NCBI GenBank assembly: GCA_963854835.1
Contig: OY978526.1
Location: forward strand, 40,897,140-40,961,139
Length of the DNA: 64,000 nucleotides
Direction of reading: 5' to 3'
Source of the DNA: Megamerina dolium
Taxonomy: Eukaryota > Arthropoda > Insecta > Diptera > Megamerinidae
Below the pieces are notes generated by a model. That model made no database searches and was not told the DNA's origin. It was given only the letters and a program-made list of their open reading frames with translations. Position numbers and translations under genes: made by a program. This document shows positions 45,063 through 57,141 of the stretch, piece after piece (positions within the stretch are counted from its first letter, which is position 1; every line of letters begins with the position of its first letter).

Positions 45063-47854
45063 GGCAGAAGAAAAACCAAAGCATACGATTTTGACATCTA
45101 CTTTATTTACTCGTATATCATCGTGCCGAAAGGATAAGAAATTGCGAATAATTTAATTTAAAGGGGTTCCTTCCTAAAAAGTTTTCCTCAAGGCATTTGT
45201 TCATTTCTCTCTCGTTATTTAAAATGTGCATGACTTATGAACAACAACCACGCGGAAAAAATATGGGCGGTGCCGAAAAAAATACCAACCACAAAAATGA
45301 TTAAATGGTTTAGTTTAAAAATTGTTTCAATTATCGCCTTTTTTTGGAGTTTTGTCTGGATTCATGGACGATTTATCGTCAACAGTCTGGATGACTTTCA
45401 TTAAAAGCTTTGTCATTTTTCTTGAATGAAATGTATGATGTGATATTGAAATAGTAGCACTGGGCTGCACTTTATTTAAATCAAATTATTGTGATATTTT
45501 TAGAATTTGCTGACATAAATCTTTGACCAGCAAGAGGATAATACAGTGGCCATAACGAAAAAAAGAGAAAATTATTCGGCGGAATTTCTGGCAGCATAAG
45601 ATAATTTCATTTAGGGTATTTTTCAGTAGAAATATTTTAGAGCAATTTACATTTCTACTAAATGTTTAATAAATTTGTAAATTCTAAGCTCTTATATAAT
45701 TGTTTTATAATTTTTTTGCACTGAAGGTTGTGTTCGTATCAGTTCTTTCCAAACAAATAAATAAATAACTATTTTAAAATAATTTTATTAGTAAGACATA
45801 ACATAACGAAAAAATTGCTATTTTTTTGGATGCAGACCTCTATTTTGCACATCATGTTTGGTATTATTCCCAAGATACACATAAACTAAGAGGAAACATC
45901 AAAAAGCTGATCGTTGTTGTTGTTTTTCTTAACGTAATGCCATCATTTTGCCTTTGGTTATTTTGAATAACACAAACATCTCTTCTGTTCCATTATATTG
46001 CAACCGCTGTTATTGTTGCAATAGTATTTTTTATACATGTATATCTATTTTCCAGGGCTATCTATAATGTTTCACCATTAAAAATAAATATTATTTTACT
46101 CTACCTAGAATTATTTTCATTTACTTTACTTTATTTCCTTTTTATTATCATGTACATAGGTAGCTCTTGTACTAAATAAATAATGTCCACTATATGCACA
46201 TACGGGTTCAGCAGCAAAAGAGAAAGTGAGACAGAGAGAGAGAGAGAGAGAAAGAGAGAAATAGATAAAATATGGACGTGTAAGTAAAATGAAAACATTT
46301 TTAATTAATGTTTTTATAAATAAAATTTATAAAAACAAAATGAAAATAATAATGATGACGTGAAAAAAGTGTATATAAGGTTCTCCTACGTTTAATACAA
46401 TAACAAAAAAAAAAAGAAACAAAAAATGTAACAATAAGGTAAGAGTAAACTTTTACCATAAATTTTGTTTGTTTAGCTGAAAATCAACTTGTTGTAAGCA
46501 GCTTCTAGCACCACTAGCGATTTTTTACTATATTACACACACGCCTTCTCGCCTTCTCGCCTCTATGAATGGGTACGAGTGTGTATGTACTACATATATG
46601 AGTTCACATAACCCTACTCTTGTGATGGTGGTTATTAATTAAAGACTTGTTAAGGCCAAAGTTTATGGCATAGTATCATAAAGCTCGTGTAAAAAATATG
46701 GTTGCAATTTACTTATACTCTACCTATGTGTGTGTATGTGTGTGTATGTATGTGTTCGCATCCTTCTTTTACTCTAATTTCTCTTTGATGAAATTCTTAA
46801 AAAGCATAAAATTTGCTAGCTTTTGTTAGATTCAGCTGTTGCGCTTGAGGTGCATTCAACATTTTTTGTAATTCAGGGATGAAAATAAGAAAAATTGATG
46901 CCTACAAGGCTTTGATACTTTACTAACTTACTTGAAGCTGGTAATGCTCGTAAAGAGGAAAATGAATATTACTTGAATTGGGTTCTTGTAACTGTTCCAT
47001 TATGGCAGAGATAGTGTAATAGAAATGCTGATCCAATATATTTATGAATATGCCAACGAATATACGAGTAGCTGCTGTTTCTATCTGCATCCGAAAGAGT
47101 ATTGTGCAATTTCGGATTGTACATTTCTGTCGACCTCATATTTGTTTTTTATTTTATTGAAGCTAATGATAGAAAACTTTACATTTCCTACTTTATGGGT
47201 TATTTACTCTCTACATTAGTATGGAATCCGAAGTAGACTCATTTGAGTACGTCTTGGTATACAAGGGAATACGTTTTCATAAATTTGGTGGAATAAAATG
47301 CAACTAAAATGAATCGATTTAGTATGGGTAGTAGGCCTGGCGAATTACCTGGTATAGGGCTTACCTTTCTTTCAACTATTTCGCAAAGTTGTTTGTGTGA
47401 CGCGGTCATCGTGACAAGTAACCAGATATTCCAATATGAAAATGCGGTAATGAAACCAACACATTTGCCATTTCCGTTCCATTTTTTAACCAAATTCGGT
47501 ATTATTTCTGTTGTAACTCATTTAAGGATGGCTTTCCGATTGGCAGTCGATTGATAAAAAACCAGTAACAAAAAATAATCCAGCGGTATCACGATTTTGA
47601 AACACAGTCAATGGGTTCAAACTGTGATACAGTATTTTTATTAACCTCTGGTTAATTTGTCTGTATCGATGTTTTACGTCAAATTTCCATCAAGTCACAG
47701 TTGCACTATAACTGTATGACCCAAGTCCGAATACGATTGAGTAAAGGTAAGATTTTTTTGAATGTTTTATAATTCAATAATGATGATACAGACATGATTA
47801 GCAATGACAAAAACTGAATAAAAAAAATCGGAAAATAATTTGGGTTTGCTTTTT
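45063..47854. other. Intergenic AT-rich DNA
   Basis: No gene recognised. A (GA)n run lies at 46228-46262. The part at 47230-47570 is open on both strands with even composition, which suggests an old element, but no motif was readable. Confidence 0.4.
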
Positions 47855-50800
47855 ATACCCTGCATAATGCAATATGCATGGTATATTCATTTCGGTCAGA
47901 TGTTTGTGTCCACTTGAAGGAATCTCCGGAGATATAGACATAGGTATATATTCGTGATCAGCGTCGATTAAATTTTCGATTTAACGATGTCCGTCCGTCC
48001 GTCCGTCCGTCCGTCTGTCTGTCACCTGGCTGGTTCGCACGATAACTTGAGTAAATATTGAGCTATTTCGATGAAATTTGGCATAAGTAATCTATGATCC
48101 AAGGGTACGGAGGGGATTGATATTGGGCATGATCGGTCAATAACCACGCCCACACCAAGCATTCAAAGCGACTAACCTCGAAATTTTCAAAATCTTTAAC
48201 TTGCTATAACTCACATAATATACCACTTGGGACAACAATATTTTGCACATAGAGTTATATTATACTACTATATAATCTCGCCAAAAGTGGTTGAGCCACG
48301 CCTACTTTTTAGCGTAGCTCTCATACAAAGTGTCTGTACTTCTTTTAAATTGAAACAGCTGTAACTTCTACAATCTTCTGTCCAGAATAACCATAATTGA
48401 CACTTAGATTAACATGGCAGTGAGAAATAATATGGCAGAAAATCAGTGTGCCACGCCCACTCCTTTTTGGGTCACCCATACAAAGTTGCGGAAATTAAAA
48501 AAATTTTACCGGTTATAACTTGCAAACTATTCAGCGTAGAATAACGAGATTTAAGGTGTGGATTAGTATTGTACGAGCAACTAGGCTCACAGAAAATGGA
48601 CGCACCACGCCCACTGTTTATCGTAGCCCCCATACAAATTTTAAATTGAACCAGCTGTAACTTCGGCAATCTGCCGTCTAGAATAACCATAATTGACACT
48701 TAGATTAATATCGTAATCGGCAAAAATCTGGCAGAAAATCAAAGTGCCACGCCCACTCGTTCATGAGTCTCCCATACAAAGTCAAGGGAATTAAACTAAA
48801 ATTTTAAGCTCCATAACTTACAAACCATTTAGCGTAGGACAACGAGATTTAAGGTATGGATTAGTATTGTACGAGCAACTAGGCTCACACAAAATGGGCG
48901 CACCACGCCCACTGTTTATTGTAGCCCCCATACAAATTTTAAATTTAAACAGCTGTAACTTCGGCAATCTTCTGCCTAAAATAACCATAATTGACACTTA
49001 GATTAATATCGTAGTCGGCAAAAATCTGGCAGAAAATCAGTGTGCCACGCCCACTCCTTCATGAGTCTCCCATACAAAGTCAAGGGAATTAAACTAAAAC
49101 TTTTAAGCTCCATAACTTACAAACCATTTAGCGTAGGACAACGAGATTTAAGGTGTGGATTAGTATTGTACGAGCAACTAGGCTCACAGAAAATGGGCGC
49201 ACCACGCCCACTGTTTATCGTAGCCCCCATACAAATTTTAAATTTAAACAGCTGTAACTTCGGCAATCTTCTGCCTAAAATAACCATAATTGACACTTAG
49301 ATTAATATCGTAGTCGGCAAAAATCTGGCAGAAAATCAGTGTGCCACGCCCACTCCTTCATGAGTCTCCCATACAAAGTCAAGGGAATTAAACTAAAACT
49401 TTTAAGCTCCATAACTTACAAACCATTTAGCGTAGGACAACGAGATTTAAGGTGTCGATTAGTATTGTACGAGCAACTAGGCTCACACAAAATGGGCGCA
49501 CCACGCCCACTGTTTATCGTAGCCCCCATACAAATTTTAAATTGAAACAGCTGTAACTTCGGCAATCTGCCGTCTAGAATAACCATAATTGACACTTAGA
49601 TTAATATCGTAGTCGGCAAAAATCTGGCAGAAAATCAAAGTGCCATGCCCACTCGTTCATGAGTCTCCCATACAAAGTCAAGGGAATTAAACTAAAATTT
49701 TAAGCTCCATAACTTACAAACCATTTAGCGTAGGACAACGAGATTTAAGGTATGGATTAGTATTGTACGAGCAACTAGGCTCACACAAAATGGGCGCACC
49801 ACGCCCACTGTTTATTGTAGCCCCCATACAAATTTTAAATTTAAACAGCTGTAACTTCGGCAATCTTCTGCCTAAAATAACCATAATTGACACTTAGATT
49901 AATATCGTAGTCGGCAAAAATCTGGCAGAAAATCAGTGTGCCACGCCCACTCCTTCATGAGTCTCCCATACAAAGTCAAGGGAATTAAACTAAAACTTTT
50001 AAGCTCCATAACTTACAAACGATTTAGCGTAGGACAACGAGATTTAAGGTGTGGATTAGTATTGTACGAGCAACTAGGCTCACAGAAAATGGGCGCACCA
50101 CGCCCACTGTTTATCGTAGCCCCCATACAAATTTTAAATTGAAACAGCTGTAACTTCGGCAATCTGCCGTCTAGAATAACCATAATTGACACTTAGATTA
50201 ATATCGTAATCGGCAAAAATCTGGCAGAAAATCAAAGTGCCACGCCCACTCGTTCATGAGTCTCCCATACAAAGTCAAGGGAATTAAACTAAAATTTTAA
50301 GCTCCATAACTTACAAACCATTTAGCGTAGGACAACGAGATTTAAGGTGTGGATTAGTATTGTACGAGCAACTAGGCTCACACAAAATGGGCGCACCACG
50401 CCCACTGTTTATCGTAGCCCCCATACAAATTTTAAATTGAAACAGCTGTAACTTCGGCAATCTTCTGCCTAAAATAACCGTAATTGACACTTAGATTAAT
50501 ATCGTAGTCGGCAAAAATCTGGCAGAAAATCAGTGTGCCACGCCCACTCGTTCATGAGTCTCCCATACAAAGTCAAGGGAATTAAACTAAAATTTTAAGC
50601 TCCATAACTTACAAACCATTTAGCGTAGGACAACGAGATTTAAGGTGTGGATTAGTATTGTACGAGCAACTAGGCTCACACAAAATGGGCGCACCACGCC
50701 CACTGTTTATTGTAGCCCCCATACAAATTTTAAATTTAAACAGCTGTAACTTCGGCAATCTTCTGCCTAAAATAACCGTAATTGACACTTAGATTAATAT

Positions 50801-51843
50801 CGTAGTCGGCAAAAATCTGGCAGAAAATCAGTGTGCCACGCCCACTCGTTCATGAGTCTCCCATACAAAGTCAAGGGAATTAAACTAAAATTTTAAGCTC
50901 CATAACTTACAAACCATTTAGCGTAGGACAACGAGATTTAAGGTGTGGATTAGTATTGTACGAGCAACTAGGCTCACACAAAATGGGCGCACCACGCCCA
51001 CTGTTTATCGTAGCCCCCATACAAATTTTAAATTGAAACAGCTGTAACTTCGGCAATCTGCCATCTAGAATAACCATAATTGACACTTAGATTAATATCA
51101 TAATCGGCAAAAATCTGGCAGAAAATCAAAGTGCCACGCCCACTCGTTCATGAGTCTCCCATACAAAGTCAAGGGAATTAAACTAAAATTTTAAGCTCCA
51201 TAACTTACAAACCATTTAGCCTAGGACAACAAGACTTAGGGTGTGGATTAGTATTGTACGAGCAACTAGGCTCACACAAAATGGGCGCACCACGCCCACT
51301 GTTTATTGTAGCCCCCATACAAATTTTAAATTTAAACAGCTGTAACTTCGGCAATCTTCTGCCTAAAATAACCATAATTGACACTTAGATTAATATCGTA
51401 GTCGGCAAAAATTTGGCAGAAAATCAGTGTGCCACGCCCACTCCTTCATAGGTCTCCCATACAAAGTCGAGGGAATTAAACTAAAACTTTTAAGCTCCAT
51501 AACTTACAAACCATTTAGCGTAGGACAACCAAATTTAAGGTGTGGATTGATATTGAAAAATTATTTAGATATACCAGAAAGAGATACGTCACGCCCACTT
51601 TTTATATATCTTCCGTATAAAGTCTCGGATTTATCTCAAACTTTAAAACACCCTAACTTACTAATTAATACGCCTAGGTCAACCCATTGCAACCTATGTA
51701 GTTTAGTATTATAGGCAAAAATTGATCCTCCAAAATTGGTGAGGTACGCCTGCTTCTTAATGTAGGTCCTATACCAAGTAGTGGAAGAAAAGGATGGATA
51801 TACGAGCAAACTTTTTATATATATCTCTACATATGCAGGGTAT
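47855..51843 (+). repeat. 4-kb mobile-element-like unit carrying a satellite array
   Basis: The left end is ATACCCTGCATAATGC (47855) and the right end ATGCAGGGTAT (51833-51843), giving a perfect 11-bp inverted repeat at the tips. The order is: a unique head; a (GTCC)n/(GTCT)n microsatellite (47990-48022); CACCTGGCTGG; degenerate ~150-bp monomers (CCACGCC near 48145 and 48296); the regular array (next entry); then a decayed tail (51585-51843). There is no protein-coding potential. The short open frames repeated every 298 bp are array artefacts. A microsatellite plus internal tandem repeats recalls DINE-1-type Helitrons of flies, but the Helitron end signals (5' TC, 3' hairpin-CTRR) were not established, so no family is assigned. 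Confidence 0.85.
48448..51590 (+). repeat. Higher-order tandem array, 298-299-bp dimeric unit
   Basis: GTGCCACGCCCACT (GTGCCATGCCCACT in the unit at 49640) starts at 48448, 48744, 49042, 49341, 49640, 49938, 50237, 50535, 50833, 51131 and 51429: ten periods of 296-299 bp plus a partial last unit. Each unit has two diverged halves of about 150 bp. Half A runs CCACGCCCACTC[C/G]TTCATGAG...CCATACAAAG, and half B CCACGCCCACTGTTTAT...CCCCATACAAATTT. The halves align with each other only in part, but the full units are nearly identical. This indicates that a dimer, not the monomer, was amplified recently. Confidence 0.95.
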
Positions 51844-52976
51844 AATTTGGTCGGCCCCAGCCGACTGTAAGGAGATTTTTTTAGCTACAATAAGGTTACT
51901 ATGTTGTTACTTGCAAAAATGCTCCAAGAAAACTAGTTTGTTTGACAACTCTACGTGATGCAGACCAATGACATCGCGGTATAAAGATAGCTGTTCATCA
52001 TTTGTACAACACTTCGGACAGTTTCTGACTAAACTGTATTTAGTTACAGTGCCGGTGTTTGGAGTAATCCTATGTGTTGTAGGATAATACATAATTAGAG
52101 CTAATTGAAATGTATTATCTTTAGCTTCAAATGTGCAAATTGAAATGCTTATTTAACTAATATTGATGTTTATATTTGTAATATAGATTTCAGATATTTA
52201 CAAGCCGCTATCCAGAGCCGTATGCATAATTTTATAAGATATGGCTGTATATAAGAAACTTTAGATTTCATTGGCACTTTGGGTGGTCATTTTGTTATTA
52301 ATTAGATGGTAAAAGAGTAGTTTGCAAAAGTGTAGCAAAAAAAAAAAAAAATAAAAACAGTATTAAAATCAATTAGGTGAATTCCAAGGAAAAATCGAGG
52401 GAAAACGAGGTATTGGCCCGAAACAATACTCATAGCTTCGAAATATTAGACAGTGGACTGGAATACAGAACATTGGTAACCTTATAGATGTCGCGAAAGA
52501 TAGAGAACAATATGCAGCAATAGTCAAAACCCTGTGATTTTGTACAATTTATTTATATATACATTGGAAAATTATACGTAACATATTATTGCTTGCAATT
52601 GGCATAATTTATTAGTTGATGTAAAATTAGACAGATTTATATTATTTAATGTTATGTAATCACCCATATTCGAAAACAAATTGGCAAATAACGAAGAAGA
52701 AGAAGAAGAAGAAGAAGAGTTCCATTGTATGCAATGGAAAATATATAAATGGATTAACATATTAAACGCTAGGGCGATACATCTGAAGAAGTAGTGTAAC
52801 CAATATGTCAGAAACTGTGCTATTCTTGTAAATGATTTTCTTAAAAGATGAGACTATAATTAAAATTATCATTGAATTTAGTTGAACTCCTGAAAGAAAT
52901 ATAAAACAATGTTTTTTCAGCATATCCTGATTACTCACCCACAGCTGGAATATGATTTTATTTCTGATTTGTATTG
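51844..52976. other. Intergenic DNA
   Basis: No gene recognised. GGTCGGCCCCAGCCGACTG at 51849-51867 contains a short GC palindrome just outside the satellite element. A (GAA)n tract lies at 52693-52718. Confidence 0.4.
52693..52718. repeat. (GAA)n microsatellite
   Basis: Nine GAA/GAG-type triplets in non-coding DNA. Confidence 0.9.
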
Positions 52977-52978
52977 TA

Positions 52979-54276
52979 AAGGGTTATCCATTTCGCGGTT
53001 TCAAAAGTATAGGGCTAGAATTTGACATCTGTCAAACTGAGTTGTTAAAACAATTTCTTTCTTTTTCAGTTCAAAGTCTGACATTTGCGAAAATGGATCG
53101 CTTAACTATCGCACAACGCATTAAAATTGTAAAAACCTACTACAAAAATGGTGATTCTGCCACAGCCACATATCGTGCTTTAAGAGGTGATTATGGTTTA
53201 CATAATCGTCCAACTACGCAAGCAATTGGCAAAATTGTGAAGAAATATGAAGAGACTGGATCGGTTACAGATATTGTAAGGCCTGTGCATCATCGTTTCG
53301 CTCGTACCGTACCGTACCGAAAATATCGCTGCTGTAAGTGAAAGTGTTGCCGAAGACCCGAATGTGTCGATTCCTCGTCGTTCTCAGGAATTAGGACTGT
53401 CTTACGGCACATTATGGCGTATTTTGCATTTGGATCTACACCTACATCCATATAAAATCCAGCTCACACAACAACTGAAGCCAGCTGACCATTCACAACG
53501 TCGTAGATACGTCGAATGGGTGCTTGAACAACAGGCGGTGGACGGCGATTTTTCGAACAAAATTTTCTTCAGCGACGAAGCACATTTCTCACTCGGTGGG
53601 TATGTTAACAAACAAAATTGTCATATTTGGGGTTCTGAGAATCCTCAAGTAATTGAAGAGAGGCCACTACATCCACAAAAAGTCACTGCTTGGTGCGCTC
53701 TTTGGTCCGGAGGTGTGATTGGACCTTACTTCTTCCAAAACGACGATGGAACGACTGTCACCGTCAATTCGGAGCGTTATGATCATATGATAACCGACTT
53801 TTTTTTGCCTGCTATTGAAGAATACGACTTAGAGAATATGTGGTTTCAACAAGACGGTGCCACATGCCACACAACTCGAGCGAATATGGCTTTATTGCAA
53901 GAGAAATTTTCTTGTCGCGTAATTTCTCGTCGTGGCGATATCAAGTGGCCACCAAGATCATGCAATTTGACACCGCTTGACTTTTTTTTGTGGAGCTACG
54001 CGAAAGACCGTGTTTATGCAGATAAACCTTTTACTCTTGAGCACCTAAAAACCAACATTCGTCACGTTATGGCTGAGATACCGCCCAATATGTGTCAAAA
54101 AGTGGTCGAAAATTACCTCAAAAGAATCGATGCGTGGTGGTCATTTAAATGATGTAGTATTTCACACATAATGTCAACGTTCAAACTATATAATAAAAAA
54201 GAAATATCATGTTAAAAAGTATTTTATATGTGTTTTATTTACATTTACTTTTGAAGCCGCAAAATGGATAACCCTT
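52979..54276 (+). mobile_element. Mariner element, DD41D (rosa-type), copy 2
   Basis: A 1298-bp element with the same ends as copy 1 (AAGGGTTATCCATTT...; right end inverted, two mismatches over ~31 bp). TA lies on both sides (52977-52978 and 54277-54278). It is opposite in orientation to copy 1 and 33 kb away. The sequence is nearly identical through most of the transposase. Confidence 0.93.
53093..54171 (+). pseudogene. DD41D mariner transposase, two frameshifts
   Basis: Same protein as the 19-kb copy: ATG at 53093 (MDRLT), SDEAHF, WFQQDGATCHTTR and CNLTPLDFFLW, where the CDL Asp is Asn but the DD41D third Asp is kept. Two lesions break it. At 53303-53319 a GTACC motif is expanded, adding seven bases relative to copy 1, and the frame stops soon after. 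At about 54133, fourteen bases are missing relative to copy 1, so the C-terminus is out of frame and ends early at 54150-54152. The ancestral stop corresponds to 54169-54171. The lesions differ from those of copy 1. Confidence 0.92.
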
Positions 54277-54278
54277 TA

Positions 54279-57141
54279 TAAATTGAGCGTTTGTAGCTTT
54301 TTAGTAAGTTAGAATTTTCGGTAGTTGCTGGTAGGGTATATTTGAATTAATGGATTTTCCACTTTTGATTTGGAATTCTCTAGTCGCTCTTGGTATGAAC
54401 ATTTGCGAATTTTTGGTATTACTGCTTGGTGATAAATTATCTATGACTATAAGTGGTACTATATTTTTACGGATATTTGTGTATTTGCTGTAAGAGCAAC
54501 AACAACTACACATCCATATATTTAAATGTATTACATCTACAGTCATTTTGTTGCAAACATTTTTAGTGCTCCGAAAAATGTTTAGCTTGGCAAATCCAAT
54601 ACTAAAATGAACAAAAATGTACACTTGCTGTAGTGCCAATGATATTTGTGTATTGCAAGAGCACGCGCATACATATATAAACGTATTAAAAATATTAAGT
54701 ACTAACACTCTCTATATACTACCGAGTGTTGTTGTATTAAATTGTTGTTGTTGTTACAAGTTTAGTTATAAATCAGAAGAGAATTACATACACCAAAAAA
54801 AAAAAAAAAAAAAAAACATGAGTGTTATTAAAGTTTTCAGTGAAATAAACTTTTTATAAAACACTCATCACACAAATGCATATATACAATGTTGCAGATA
54901 CATATGTACATAGCAGCGCAAGTACAATATGTAATAAGGAAGGAATATGGTTACGTTAACAACAACAAGAACAACAGTAATAATGATGATAATAATAACA
55001 ATAATAGTAGCAGAAGAGGAATCCACAACAATACACTAGTGTCAAATGGAAAAAAAAAATATGTTGAACGTTACAACAAAATAAAACACACAAAATAAAA
55101 GGGAAAATGTCTCCAAAATACTCAAAATACATTGATATGAATAAAGTAGCATGAGCAAATGTAATAAAATTTCATCATACCGATACAAGTGACTACATGG
55201 AAAATGTAATAATTCTTTCAAAGGACGGCAATAAGGTCAAGGTGTTTCTCGCCATATAAAAGTAGCAACAACAACAACAAGAAAAGAAAGAAAGAGTCAA
55301 AGAAGAAGATGGACAAAAAAACAAGTTGTCGAAGAAGAGCACAGAAGCAACAGAAACTAAAGTGAATAGAAGGAAACCACTTTATGTCCATAATGAATCA
55401 GCATTGTCGAACGAATGTACTCACATACACACACACACACACACACAAGTAGCTACGCATTCACATATATGCATATATTATTTATGCTTTTGTTTGTATT
55501 TTTAATCTTGTTACCGAGAAAATATTTACGGCTCAAAAGGTGTTCTGACTGTGTGGCTGATGCTCGAGAATAATACGACCATCCATCGGTTTATTGCTTT
55601 TTGCTACCCTACGATGGTTGGGTGCATTTTTAATGGTGCCGCCACACACACACACACACACATACAGATAAGCACAAATACATATTATACGGGCTAAAGC
55701 TACACGTTTAGTATGTGTTTGTTGCAACATCAACAATATCAGCAGCGACACAAGCATCGTTGTCATTCAGCTAAGGTCTTTGTTGTTGTTCTTACAATTT
55801 TATTGCTTGAACATTTTATTTGGTTATTCGAATGTGTCTGGGTATGAGTGTGTGCATTGTTACTTAAAAAGCCAAAAGAAAAGTTTTACCAAAAAGTTTA
55901 GCTTTTCGTCAATTTTATTTTATTTTGTCTCTGCTTCTTCTTCGTCTTCTTTGTTTTTGTTTTTTAGTGTGTTTGTATATACATATATGTATATATATAC
56001 ATAGGCAATGGTTTGAGATTGTATATAGAAGCTAATAAATTTCTTAACCTTACTCTTCTCACTCCCACACTTTTGCGTATATAGGGGGTATGCATGTATA
56101 TCGATGAAATTTGTTATTTTTGTTATTTTTGTTATTCAAACTGAATGGAGTCAATAGCTGGAAGAGTATACACAAGAGATTATATGTATGTATTGTATGA
56201 ATTGAAGCTATGTATAAGTACGTACACCTATACATGTATAGGCATTTATTTATATAACTTATTCAGTTGAGATGGGAATATGTTGCTTCTGTATTAGCAT
56301 ACTTACAATATACAAACTGTACATATATAGGTACGTGCATACATCAATTTTTAAGAATAAATAATTATTTAATCTATTGGCATAATTTTATACATATAGG
56401 TCGGTTCTTAAAGAATTTATACAGCAGTTTCTAAAGTGTTTCACTTCAAACTTTAATATGCCTGAAGAGTGCTGTGTTGCTAAAATAAAATGTTTTCTTA
56501 TAATGATCGTGACTTTGAATTGGGGGAAAAAATTCATACACAAGTTTCATACATAGCCATCATCTGCTCCCACTGTGTTATCCATCACATAGCAATGTTT
56601 GTAGAATTCTTAAAGTGTAGGTACTTTGAAGTTTTGTTATTTTACACTTGAGAGTCTTGTATTTTTAATGCCTTTTCGTAAATTTATACATGTATATACA
56701 TGTAAATATAGAATGTTTGTGCCTTGTATTTCTTTTTCCCTTACCTCTACATTTCCTTATCAGTTGGTTTCATTTTTTTGCTTCTCATCTCGATATCATA
56801 TATATTCAATCCAATAAGAATAATCATTTTTGGATGAAACTGAGTGGGTGAGTAGGAGCTTACAAATTGAGTTTACTTGAAGTTTAGTTTTGCACCGCAC
56901 GTCTTCACGCTCACAATTATATGAATGATAATGGATAAATGCATCAAATATATAGGAAACGACATGGCGTATTAGTGTATGACCAAAGAAGGCGCCAATT
57001 AACTACTACAAACCGCGAAAAATACTTAAAATTTGTTCTGACCCATGTTATAAAAGGGTTGCCCACCCTTGGCATAGAATAGAATATACTCTTGGATTTG
57101 TGCAGGGTTTAAGCAGAAGAGCATAAGTGTATTTGGTTATA
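54279..57141. other. Intergenic AT-rich DNA
   Basis: No gene recognised. Simple repeats include poly-A at 54797-54818, (AAC)n and (AAT)n near 54958-55000, and (CA)n at 55428-55447 and 55645-55662. Open frames here are low-complexity. Confidence 0.45.

Noticed and set aside
47230..47560. Open frames on both strands (84 and 81 residues)
   Set aside because: No initiator context, domain or neighbouring exon. Probably an old mobile-element fragment.
49040..51714. Repeated open frames starting MCHAHSF every ~298 bp
   Set aside because: These are artefacts of the tandem array. The frame does not extend across units and has no protein-like features.
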